A DNA stretch of 11,505 nt, from assembly GCA_937952095.1 (NCBI GenBank), contig CALFYG010000340.1, positions 1 to 11,505 on the forward strand. The letters run 5' to 3'. Below are positions 5,945 through 11,505 of the stretch, in pieces. Numbering within the stretch: the stretch's first letter is position 1; the number at the start of each line of letters is the position of its first letter. The position numbers were made by a program, and so were the translations under genes. Origin of the DNA: an uncultured Micrococcales bacterium. GTDB lineage: Bacteria; Actinomycetota; Actinomycetes; S36-B12; UBA10799. The notes under the pieces are model-generated. The model saw nothing but the letters and a program-made list of their open reading frames with translations. It was not told the origin of the DNA and searched no databases.

Positions 5945-5985
5945 CGCCCACCCATGAGAGCGGTGGGCGCGCCGGAGCGCGCCCA
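5945..5985 (+). promoter_or_regulatory. Two mutually exclusive hairpins downstream of the exported protein gene
   Basis: Hairpin 1 pairs CGCCCACC (5945-5952) with GGTGGGCG (5962-5969) around a 9-nt loop. Hairpin 2 pairs TGGGCGCG (5964-5971) with CGCGCCCA (5978-5985) around CCGGAG. Both are perfect 8-bp stems and compete for 5964-5969. There is no T-run after either. Hairpin 1 could end or protect the upstream transcript, while the pair together looks like a two-state RNA switch for the exporter that follows. Confidence 0.5.
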
Positions 5986-6015
5986 GTGCACGAGAGGGCA
6001 CCTCGAAGGAGGAAG

Positions 6016-6030
6016 ATGATCCAGGGTTGA
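6016..6030 (+). CDS. Possible leader peptide MIQG upstream of the MFS gene
   Basis: ATG ATC CAG GGT TGA follows the strongest Shine-Dalgarno string of the region, AAGGAGG at 6006-6012, though the 3-nt spacing is short. Its CAG GGT codons form the left arm of the hairpin at 6022-6053, so a ribosome here would disrupt that hairpin. A second candidate leader, TTG at 6027-6029, runs nine codons including CGA CGA and AGA, and ends with a TGA overlapping the MFS GTG start. Neither is proven to be translated. Confidence 0.3.
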   Translation: MIQG

Positions 6031-6053
6031 CGACTCGACGAGGGAGAACCCTG
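6022..6053 (+). promoter_or_regulatory. Hairpin enclosing the MFS ribosome-binding site and touching its start codon
   Basis: CAGGGTT (6022-6028) pairs perfectly with AACCCTG (6047-6053). The last base is the G of the GTG start codon, and the 18-nt loop contains the exporter's Shine-Dalgarno sequence AGGGAG (6041-6046). Such a structure would hinder initiation unless the left arm is occupied, for example by a ribosome on the MIQG mini-ORF. Confidence 0.45.
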
Positions 6054-7672
6054 TGACCTCTGAGACGACCACCTCCGCCTTGACCGGCCGCAAGCGCTGG
6101 GTCGCCCTACTCTTCCTCGCCCTCGGCGTCGCGATGATCATCCTCGACGCCACCGTGGTGAACGTCGCGATCCCGACCATGGTCGAGGATCTCGGGCTGA
6201 GCACGACCGACGCCGAGTGGGTCAATGCCATCTACGCTTTGTTGTTCGCGTCCCTGCTGCTGTTGTCCGGCCGTCTGTCCGACATCATCGGTCGGCGGCT
6301 CATGTTTGTCGGTGGTGTGGCTCTGTTCGCCGTGGCCAGCGTGATGGTGGCGATGTCGGACCAGGCGTACGAACTCATCGGCGCGCGTGCGTTCCAGGGC
6401 GTTGCTGCCGCCATGATCCTGCCCGCCTCGCTGTCGGTGCTGAACGCCGTGTACCGGGGGAAGGACCGTGCGATCGCCTTCGCCGTCTGGGGCGCGACAA
6501 TCGGCGGGATGGCCGCCCTCGGCCCGCTCGTGGGTGGCTGGTTGACCACCTACGCCTCGTGGCACTGGGCCTTCCTCATCAACGTCCCGATCGCGATCGC
6601 TGTCGTGATCGGAGTCCTGTTGCTGGTCCCGGAGACCAAGGACACCGTGGACAAGCGCGGGATCGATCCGAGTGGCACGCTGCTGGGCACGCTCGGACTC
6701 GCCGCTCTGGTGTTCGGTCTCATCGAGGGTCAGAACTACGGCTGGATCTCTCCCAAGAAGCCCTTCACGATCGGTGGCTGGACCTGGCCCCTGGACAACA
6801 TCTCCGCGCCCGGAGTGGCCCTGATCCTGGCCGTGGTCCTTCTCGCGGCGTTCGTGTGGGTCGAGGCGCGACGCAAGGCCGCGGGCAAGGTGGTCATGGT
6901 CGACCTCGGCCTGTTCAACATCCGCACGTTCGGAGTGGGGAACGCGGTGGCCGCCATCGTGAGTCTCGGGGAGTTCGGACTGCTGTTCATCCTTCCCCTG
7001 TTCCTGCAGTCGGTCGTCGGCTACGACGCCCTGGAGACCGGCGTCATCCTGCTCGCGCTGGCACTCGGCTCGTTCATCGCCAGCGGGGTCGGTGCCGGAC
7101 TGGCGCGCAAGATCGGCCCGGTGCCCGTCCTGCGACTCGGCATGGCCCTCGAGGTCATCGGCGTCCTCGCAATCGCGCTGGTCCTCAACCCGACGGTCAG
7201 TGGCTGGGCCATGGCCCCGGGGCTGTTCATCTACGGGCTGGGCGTCGGCTTCGCGACCGCGCAGTTGACCGGGGTGATCCTCGCGGAGGTCCCGGTGGCC
7301 GAGTCCGGCATGGCGTCGGCGGTGCAGTCCACATCACGGCAGGTGGGTGCCGCGATCGGCACCGCACTGCTCGGCGCGGTCCTCGTGACCGGCCTCGGAA
7401 GTATCACCGGCGATCTCACCGAGCGCGGAGTCCCGCAGGCGGCGGCAGAGCAGGTCACGGAGGTCGTCCAGACGACCGCGGGCACCGCTGTGGCGAAGCT
7501 TCCCGAGCAGCCCAACGGGGACGTCCTGTTCGCGGGCGCCGGTGAGGGTTTCGCGAACGCCGCCCGCGACGTCGGGTTCGTGGCGGCGTTCCTCATCGCA
7601 CTCGGACTCGGCGCCGCGTTCTTCCTGCCCCGCGACGCTGCCCGCACTGAGGCTGCGGGCTACGCAGAATAG
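6053..7672 (+). CDS. DHA2-family (EmrB/QacA-type) 14-TM MFS drug exporter
   Basis: A 539-aa proton-driven exporter of the cytoplasmic membrane. Visible motifs are D1 (LDATVVNVAIP, 31-41) in TM1, motif A (GRLSDIIGRR, 73-82) in the first cytoplasmic loop, the TM4 Arg stretch ARAFQGVAAAMILPA (111-125), and antiporter motif C (GATIGGMAALGPLVGG, 147-162) in TM5. Length and hydrophobic pattern fit 14 helices, with a longer extracytoplasmic stretch between the last two, as in EmrB relatives. Substrates cannot be read from sequence; drugs, dyes and lipids are known for the family. GTG 6053 is supported by AGGGAG 6 nt upstream, and an in-frame TGA at 6017-6019 bars any longer form. The leader is highly structured, suggesting post-transcriptional control. 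No local TetR gene is adjacent. It converges with the SGNH hydrolase gene after 7 nt. Confidence 0.93.
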   Translation: MTSETTTSALTGRKRWVALLFLALGVAMIILDATVVNVAIPTMVEDLGLSTTDAEWVNAIYALLFASLLLLSGRLSDIIGRRLMFVGGVALFAVASVMVAMSDQAYELIGARAFQGVAAAMILPASLSVLNAVYRGKDRAIAFAVWGATIGGMAALGPLVGGWLTTYASWHWAFLINVPIAIAVVIGVLLLVPETKDTVDKRGIDPSGTLLGTLGLAALVFGLIEGQNYGWISPKKPFTIGGWTWPLDNISAPGVALILAVVLLAAFVWVEARRKAAGKVVMVDLGLFNIRTFGVGNAVAAIVSLGEFGLLFILPLFLQSVVGYDALETGVILLALALGSFIASGVGAGLARKIGPVPVLRLGMALEVIGVLAIALVLNPTVSGWAMAPGLFIYGLGVGFATAQLTGVILAEVPVAESGMASAVQSTSRQVGAAIGTALLGAVLVTGLGSITGDLTERGVPQAAAEQVTEVVQTTAGTAVAKLPEQPNGDVLFAGAGEGFANAARDVGFVAAFLIALGLGAAFFLPRDAARTEAAGYAE

Positions 7673-7679
7673 GACCGGC

Positions 7680-9314
7680 TCAGCGATTGCGATAGGTCAG
7701 CGCCCGCGCGTCGCCACGCTCCTTGCCCCACTTGGCCGCGACCTGCACCTTGTAAACGCCCTTCTGCGGGGTGCCCACCACGATGGCGTGGGACGTGCCG
7801 GCCTGCAGCCAGCCCTTCCACGCGCGGCCCGGCGTCTTCAGCCGATACACGAAGCGCATGCCCGGCTGAACCGCGGCGGGATCCTCCCAGCGGACTTTGA
7901 ACGCACGCTTGGTGAACTTCTCCCTGGTGAGGTTCCGCACCTTCCCGGGCGCTGTGCCGGTGGGGTTCTTCTTGCTCGCGAAGGACATCAGATCCATTCG
8001 CGGCCGGCCGTTCTTGTCCAGCCCTGTGCCGCCGTACAGGCAGGTTCCGCCTATGACCGCGGTGCCGTCGCCGTAGGCCTGCGTCAGGCAACTCTGGTAG
8101 GCCAACTGCGCCCAGTAGTTGGGGTGCAGCGACTCCTGCGTCTTGAACGGCCAGATCACGATGTCGCTGTGGACGACCTGTCCGAGCGCCCGGATCGACT
8201 GCACCCACTCGGTGCTGTCGACAGCACCCTTGCGCCGCCAGTTCCACACCGGCGCGAACGGCTGATCCAACGGGTAGACGTTCTTCTCACACAGCCGGTG
8301 TCCCTTCAGAGCCTCCTTCAGTTCCAGGAACTGGATGTTCTGCGTGGGGTGGCTGACGCGCTGGGTGTCCACCGCTTCCCGCACGGTCCGGTCGATGTTC
8401 GTCAATGCCACGTCGTTGGCCCAGTCCAGGTCGACGTTGTACATCGGGCATCCGCCGTCGCCCCAGCGCTGGTTGTAGGTCTCGCCGTACCGGATCGTGC
8501 TCGACGTGGCGACCGGTGAGGGGTAGTCCTGGACCATGAGCGTCCAGTTCGGCGCTCCCTTGTCACCCACGGCCGAGATCAGTCGGTCGATGGCGGCAGC
8601 GATCTTGTCGCGCTGCTTGGAGATGTTCGGCTCATCGACCTTGCTGGTGACTTCCTTCTTCTTGGAGCACGGCCCACCCTTGATGAAGCCCTCCACACAC
8701 GTGCCGACGATCGTTCCGAAGTCGAAGTCATTGCCCCCGATCGACAACACGATGAACCCGATCCGTCCCGGGTTGGCCGCGGCCAGGTTCTTCAGCAGTT
8801 GCGCCTGGCCCACACCCACCGCGCCACTGCGCACCTTCTGTTGGGCGAAGTCGATCCCCGGCTTCCAGGTGTTGGACTTGGGGCTGTAGTCGCTGAGAGC
8901 GGTGGCTCCCGAACACGCGAGGTTGACCGATGTCGTGCCGGACGGCGTGAAGTTCACCTCGGCCTGGCGCGCGCGGTGGCAGCCCTTGATCGCCTCGTCG
9001 GTGCCCACGTCGTTGTAGGCGTTGAACCCCAGCGCATCGGTCACCCCGTAGTCGCCGTTCTTGATGACGTTGCCCGCCCAGCGGCCCGCCTCGCCGGAGA
9101 TGTAGGAGTCCCCGAGGCTCACGACGATGGGCCCGTCGCCCGGCACCTTCGCCTTGGCGCCGGTCGCCGCCAGGTCCACGACGCCGCGCTTGCCCTCCGA
9201 CGTCAGATACCCCGCGCTGTTGATCGTGCTGCCGTCCGCCGACGCGGGCGCGACAGCCACCGTGACGGACGCCGCCATGGCGATCGCCGCCGCGGCCGGT
9301 ACTGAGCGATGCAT
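7680..9314 (-). CDS. Secreted SGNH/GDSL-family hydrolase with C-terminal FN3-like domain
   Basis: A 544-aa exported esterase or lipase-like protein. The signal peptide is MHRSVPAAAAIAMAASVTVA, with cleavage likely after ASA at residue 26. SGNH blocks are in order: I, VSLGDSYISGE (66-75, nucleophile Ser70); II, LACSGA (132-137, oxyanion Gly136); III, SIGGNDFDFG (191-200, Asn195); V, ESLHPNYWAQLAY (394-406), with His397 and, in place of the usual Asp, Glu394 or Ser395. Several Cys pairs (such as 112/134, 206/216, 409/425) suggest disulfides, as in actinobacterial secreted SGNH enzymes. Residues about 455-541 (PGKVRNLTREKF to ALTYRNR) look like a fibronectin type III module, perhaps for polymer binding. 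The 544-aa length exceeds a minimal SGNH domain because of a large insert at 260-380. ATG 9314 has GGAGGGG 6 nt upstream. Substrate (lipid, polysaccharide ester or other) is unknown. Confidence 0.92.
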   Translation of the reverse strand: MHRSVPAAAAIAMAASVTVAVAPASADGSTINSAGYLTSEGKRGVVDLAATGAKAKVPGDGPIVVSLGDSYISGEAGRWAGNVIKNGDYGVTDALGFNAYNDVGTDEAIKGCHRARQAEVNFTPSGTTSVNLACSGATALSDYSPKSNTWKPGIDFAQQKVRSGAVGVGQAQLLKNLAAANPGRIGFIVLSIGGNDFDFGTIVGTCVEGFIKGGPCSKKKEVTSKVDEPNISKQRDKIAAAIDRLISAVGDKGAPNWTLMVQDYPSPVATSSTIRYGETYNQRWGDGGCPMYNVDLDWANDVALTNIDRTVREAVDTQRVSHPTQNIQFLELKEALKGHRLCEKNVYPLDQPFAPVWNWRRKGAVDSTEWVQSIRALGQVVHSDIVIWPFKTQESLHPNYWAQLAYQSCLTQAYGDGTAVIGGTCLYGGTGLDKNGRPRMDLMSFASKKNPTGTAPGKVRNLTREKFTKRAFKVRWEDPAAVQPGMRFVYRLKTPGRAWKGWLQAGTSHAIVVGTPQKGVYKVQVAAKWGKERGDARALTYRNR

Positions 9315-9413
9315 AGAAATCCCCTCCCACAGATATGCCTCTGATCAAGACATCGGGAGGTTGCGGGCCACGCCTTAGGTCGTCGTGCATGGTGATCGTG
9401 GACAGCTCGGGCA

Positions 9414-9447
9414 ACACGCCGCGGTTTCGCGCCTCATCACGGCGTGT
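9414..9447. repeat. 8-bp inverted repeat in the divergent gap
   Basis: ACACGCCG (9414-9421) and CGGCGTGT (9440-9447) are perfect inverted copies separated by 18 nt, in the non-coding gap between the SGNH gene (minus) and the small basic protein (plus). The half-site spacing (26 nt centre to centre) could suit two helical turns for a regulator. A loose RNA hairpin is the alternative. No promoter was convincingly placed. Confidence 0.3.
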
Positions 9448-9507
9448 CGGAATCTCGCTGTGCGAAGTCGGACACGGACCGCCCGGTTCACGTGCTCAAC
9501 GCCGGTC

Positions 9508-9804
9508 GTGACCGACCATGGAGAGGTGTTGGACGACCTGAAACGCCGCGTGCGAACCGCCGATCTGCCCGACCCCGTGTTCGCCGTGCTGGGAGCGCTC
9601 GATCTCGCGGTCCGCACCCCCACCGCCGCCGGCAGGTACTACGCCCAACTCGTGGAACACGGCCACACCCGCCTGGTGGAGGTCGGCACCGAACGGGCGG
9701 TCCGCAAGCGGGTGGGCCGTGTGGAGCAGGTCGTGACCCCCACGGCACGGCGCTGGGCGGTCCGGCATTCACAGCGTCAACGGCGGTTGCGCAAGGAATT
9801 CTGA
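9508..9804 (+). CDS. Small basic protein, weakly HbhA/phasin-like
   Basis: A 98-aa protein with strong GC3 codon bias from about 9526 onward, which supports real coding. It has an N-terminal helix-rich part with the hydrophobic stretch LPDPVFAVLGALDLAVRTP (20-38), then YYAQLVEHGHTRLVEVG (44-60), and a strongly basic end (RAVRKRVGRVEQ and RRWAVRHSQRQRRLRKEF). LGALDLAV followed by a YxxLVExG segment recalls the N-terminal part of mycobacterial heparin-binding hemagglutinin and phasin-like helical proteins, but it lacks the Lys/Ala repeats and the similarity is weak. The basic tail could bind nucleic acid or acidic polymers. The start is uncertain: GTG 9508, GTG 9526 and TTG 9529 (with GGAGAGG just upstream) are all possible. 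No signal peptide is seen. It lies 102 nt before the FAS1 gene on the same strand. Confidence 0.6.
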   Translation: MTDHGEVLDDLKRRVRTADLPDPVFAVLGALDLAVRTPTAAGRYYAQLVEHGHTRLVEVGTERAVRKRVGRVEQVVTPTARRWAVRHSQRQRRLRKEF

Positions 9805-9822
9805 AATCGCTGCAAAGTCGTT

Positions 9823-9851
9823 GCATCCAGCAAGGCCACTTCAGGCGAACT
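9823..9851 (+). promoter_or_regulatory. ECF (SigK-like) promoter candidate for the FAS1 gene
   Basis: GCATCC (9823-9828) and CGAACT (9846-9851) are separated by 17 nt and would start transcription near 9858, giving a leader of about 49 nt. As remembered, the mycobacterial SigK promoter is about CCATCC and CGAAT at similar spacing, and SigK drives the FAS1 proteins MPT70 and MPT83. The match of both promoter and target type is the reason for listing it. No sigma or anti-sigma gene lies in the window. Confidence 0.4.
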
Positions 9852-9906
9852 TCCTTGTGTAACCAGCGCGGCACCGGGTCGCCGCTGATGACGAAGGGAT
9901 CCACTC

Positions 9907-10566
9907 ATGGGACTACGACGCCGCATCGCCACCACCTTTGCCGCCTCCGCCGCAGCAGCCGGCATGGCCGTCGGACTGGCCGCGCCCGCCACTGCGCTCT
10001 CCGACGATGAGACCGGGCAGTTCCTCGGCAAGCTCACCGCCACCTACAACGACCCCACCGTCTCCAGCGACGGCAACCCCTACGACTTCGACATCGTGAC
10101 CAAGGCGGCCTTGGTCACCGGCGCCGACAAGACGCTCGCCAGCCTCGGATCGTTCACCCTGTTCGCGCCCAACGACCGCGCCTTCGAGGTGACTGCGAAC
10201 AACCTCGGCCTCCTGGGCAAGAACTACCGGTACTCCGCCAAGGTCGACGAGACACGCGTCTTCAACGCGATCGCCAACAGCGGCGTGGACGTCACCGAGA
10301 TCCTGCTCTACCACGTGATCCCGAACGCCAAGGTGACCGGAAAGCAGGTGCTCTCCGGCCCCTTCACCCAGCGCATCGACATGGCCAACCAGGAGAAGCT
10401 GCGGGTGACGGTGTTGTCGCGCAGCGCGCGCTTCCCGGTGATCGTGCTCGGTGACAAGGACGGCCGCGTCTTCAACGACCTGGTCGTGCGGCCCGACGTG
10501 ATCTCCACGGAGAACACCGTGGTCCACAGCGTCAGCGACGTGCTGCTGCCCGACCTCGACAACTGA
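9907..10566 (+). CDS. Secreted FAS1 (fasciclin) domain protein
   Basis: A 219-aa exported protein. The signal peptide MGLRRRIATT followed by an Ala-rich core ends near ATA-LS (30/31), and no lipobox Cys is present, so it is probably released rather than anchored. One FAS1 domain fills residues about 40-216: helical entry (GQFLGKLTATYND), H1 motif GSFTLFAPNDRAF (81-93), the YH pair in ILLYHVIPNAKV (132-143), and H2 motif VVHSVSDVLLP (205-215). FAS1 domains mediate adhesion or ligand binding at cell surfaces; MPT70 of M. tuberculosis is a similar single-domain secreted protein. The domain is slightly enlarged by an insert with NNLGLLGKNYRYSAKVDET (98-116). ATG 9907 has GAAGGGA 8 nt upstream. 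A SigK-like promoter precedes it and a strong terminator follows, so it is likely monocistronic. Confidence 0.93.
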   Translation: MGLRRRIATTFAASAAAAGMAVGLAAPATALSDDETGQFLGKLTATYNDPTVSSDGNPYDFDIVTKAALVTGADKTLASLGSFTLFAPNDRAFEVTANNLGLLGKNYRYSAKVDETRVFNAIANSGVDVTEILLYHVIPNAKVTGKQVLSGPFTQRIDMANQEKLRVTVLSRSARFPVIVLGDKDGRVFNDLVVRPDVISTENTVVHSVSDVLLPDLDN

Positions 10567-10575
10567 CCCCAACTG

Positions 10576-10609
10576 CGAAGGGCGGTGGGCTTCGGCTCAC
10601 CGCCCTTCG
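10576..10609 (+). terminator. Strong UUCG-loop terminator after the FAS1 gene
   Basis: CGAAGGGCGGTGGGC (10576-10590) pairs with GCTCACCGCCCTTCG (10595-10609) over 15 bp with one G-U, closed by the extra-stable C(UUCG)G tetraloop. It begins 10 nt after the stop codon. The T-run is weak (TCATAT), as is usual in high-GC actinobacteria. Confidence 0.85.
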
Positions 10610-10625
10610 TCATATCCGGGAACCG

Positions 10626-10631
10626 TAGGGT
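10626..10631 (+). promoter_or_regulatory. -10 box positioned for a leaderless carotenoid oxygenase transcript
   Basis: TAGGGT (TANNNT pattern) ends 6 nt before GTG 10638, so the mRNA would start at or next to the start codon. No Shine-Dalgarno sequence is present. The terminator at 10576-10609 isolates this gene from the FAS1 gene, so a promoter is needed here. Confidence 0.45.
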
Positions 10632-10637
10632 TCACAG

Positions 10638-11505
10638 GTGACCTCCGCGCCTGCCCCGATCAACCCAGCCGACTACCCGTTCCTGTCCGGGTGCTTCGCT
10701 CCCATCGCCGACGAGTGCGATGGACGTGCGCTGGACGTGGTGCACGGGGAGATCCCGCCGGAACTCAACGGCATCTACATGCGCAACGGCGGCAACCCTC
10801 GCTTCACACCCCTGGGAGGTTTCGTCTACCCCTTCGAGGGGGACGCCATGGTGCACGCGGTCGAACTCACCAACGGCACTGCGTCCTATCGCAACCGCTT
10901 CCTGCGCACACCCGCACTGGAACTGGAGGAGAAGGCGGGCCACGCGATCTGGGCGAGTCTGATGAGCGGGTACCAACCGGACCCCGAGGTCGTGGGCCCC
11001 GACCTCGCCTACCGCCCGAAGGACCTGCCGAGCATCAACATCGTCCGCCACCACGGCCGGATCATCGCACTGGCCGAACAGTCGCGCAGCTACTGCATCA
11101 CCGAGGATCTGCGCACCCTCGACGCAGAGACCCTCGGTGGCGCGTTCCCGATGGGCTTCTGTGCGCACCCGAAGGTGGATGCGGCTACCGGGGAGATGGT
11201 GGTCTTCCAGTACGCCTTGTGGGCGCCCTACCTGCAGTGGGCGGTGGTGGACGCCGCGGGCACCGTGATCTCCGGCCCGCACCCCGTCGAGGGAGTGGAC
11301 GCCGCGCACATGGTGCACGACTTCGTGATCACCGCGACGAAGGTCGTGCTGGTGATCAGCCCGGCGATCTTCGAACTCGAACGCCTGCTGCGTGGGGAAG
11401 GCTCGCCGCTGGACTGGCGACCGGAACTCGGCACCAGGATCGCCGTGATCGACCGCGCCGCAGTGGAGCCGACCCGCTGGTACCAGACCGACCCGTTCTG
11501 GACGT
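10638..11505 (+). CDS. Carotenoid oxygenase (RPE65/CCD family), partial
   Basis: The frame is open to the right edge (289 codons) of an enzyme family usually 450-500 aa. These are Fe(II)-dependent dioxygenases that cleave carotenoid, apocarotenoid or stilbene double bonds. Visible family marks: PPELNGIYMRNGGNPRF (40-56), PFEGDAMVHAVELTNG (65-80), YRNRFLRT (84-91), then iron ligand His177 in CAHPKVDAATGE (175-186) and iron ligand His227 in HDFVIT (227-232). The third His usually follows a segment like the final TDPFWT and would fall just past the window; the fourth is near the C-terminus. GTG 10638 is the only sensible start, with the conserved LNG-Y-RNG block at a normal distance. No signal peptide is present, so the enzyme is cytoplasmic or membrane-peripheral. 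Substrate and cleavage site cannot be assigned from this half, and no carotenoid synthesis genes are in view. Confidence 0.93.
   Translation, partial: MTSAPAPINPADYPFLSGCFAPIADECDGRALDVVHGEIPPELNGIYMRNGGNPRFTPLGGFVYPFEGDAMVHAVELTNGTASYRNRFLRTPALELEEKAGHAIWASLMSGYQPDPEVVGPDLAYRPKDLPSINIVRHHGRIIALAEQSRSYCITEDLRTLDAETLGGAFPMGFCAHPKVDAATGEMVVFQYALWAPYLQWAVVDAAGTVISGPHPVEGVDAAHMVHDFVITATKVVLVISPAIFELERLLRGEGSPLDWRPELGTRIAVIDRAAVEPTRWYQTDPFWT

Noticed and set aside
4475..6001. 508-codon open frame on the minus strand opposite the exported protein
   Set aside because: It lies entirely antisense to a frame with a clear signal peptide and strong GC3 bias. Its product is low-complexity Arg/Gly/Val-rich with no domain, the usual mirror of GC-rich coding.
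6217..7545. 442-codon plus-strand frame inside the MFS gene
   Set aside because: Offset frame of the exporter. The product is Arg/Gly/His-rich with no transmembrane pattern, while the MFS frame has all family motifs.
7542..8519. 325-codon plus-strand frame over the hydrolase gene
   Set aside because: Antisense to the SGNH hydrolase, which carries all catalytic blocks; the frame's product has no recognisable features.
9385..9507. Upstream extension of the small basic protein to ATG 9385
   Set aside because: The extra 41 residues lose GC3 bias and read like non-coding sequence, and they would span the inverted repeat at 9414-9447.
9811..9825. TGCAA-N5-TTGCA inverted repeat before the FAS1 promoter
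   Set aside because: Arms of 5 bp are short enough to be chance in this sequence length, and nothing else supports it as an operator beyond nearness to the promoter candidate.
1..11505. CRISPR arrays, insertion sequences, rRNA, riboswitch classes
   Set aside because: No regularly spaced repeats, transposase frames, terminal inverted repeats, rRNA segments or recognisable riboswitch cores were seen on either strand.

Overview
The window is high-GC DNA with GC-rich third codon positions, GTG and TTG starts, TANNNT-type -10 boxes placed directly before two start codons, and actinobacterial families (DUF4395, FAS1 secreted protein, DHA2 efflux pump, secreted SGNH hydrolase, bacterial carotenoid oxygenase). 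It is most simply chromosomal DNA of an actinomycete; genus cannot be fixed from the sequence. No CRISPR array, transposase, integrase or rRNA is visible.

Left part (1-3904). On the minus strand, a DUF4395 membrane protein (973-1458) lies upstream of a LuxE/PaaK-type acyl-protein synthetase that runs off the left edge (1-856). A 326-base divergent gap (1459-1784) holds two strong inverted repeats, a degenerate copy of a tRNA 3' end, and a promoter whose -10 box is overlapped by a perfect 17-bp palindrome. That promoter faces a plus-strand set: HD-domain protein (1785-2555), TetR regulator (2632-3294) and GNAT acetyltransferase (3291-3890, 4-bp overlap with the TetR gene). The simplest reading is a TetR-controlled small-molecule or stress-response cassette. 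It ends at the 3' end of a minus-strand tRNA-Arg(ACG) gene (3905-3977). Because a 19-of-21-column copy of that tRNA 3' end lies at 1641-1660 in the same orientation, the cassette may be a tRNA-anchored insertion whose integrase has been lost.

Middle part (4034-9314). A small lipoprotein (4034-4438, minus) diverges from an exported 452-aa protein of unknown function (4580-5938). After this comes an unusually structured 114-base leader: two mutually exclusive hairpins, a near-perfect Shine-Dalgarno sequence followed by a four-codon mini-ORF, and a third hairpin that starts inside the mini-ORF and ends on the first base of the GTG start codon of a 14-TM DHA2-type MFS exporter (6053-7672). This layout resembles a translational attenuator for an efflux pump and is, with the tRNA-flanked cassette, the best candidate here for something undescribed. 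The exporter converges, with a 7-base gap, on a secreted SGNH/GDSL hydrolase with a C-terminal FN3-like domain (7680-9314, minus).

Right part (9315-11505). A small, very basic protein (about 9508-9804) precedes a secreted FAS1-domain protein (9907-10566). The latter has a SigK-like promoter candidate and a strong UUCG-loop terminator. Last is a carotenoid oxygenase (RPE65/CCD family) starting at GTG 10638, probably on a leaderless transcript, cut by the right edge.
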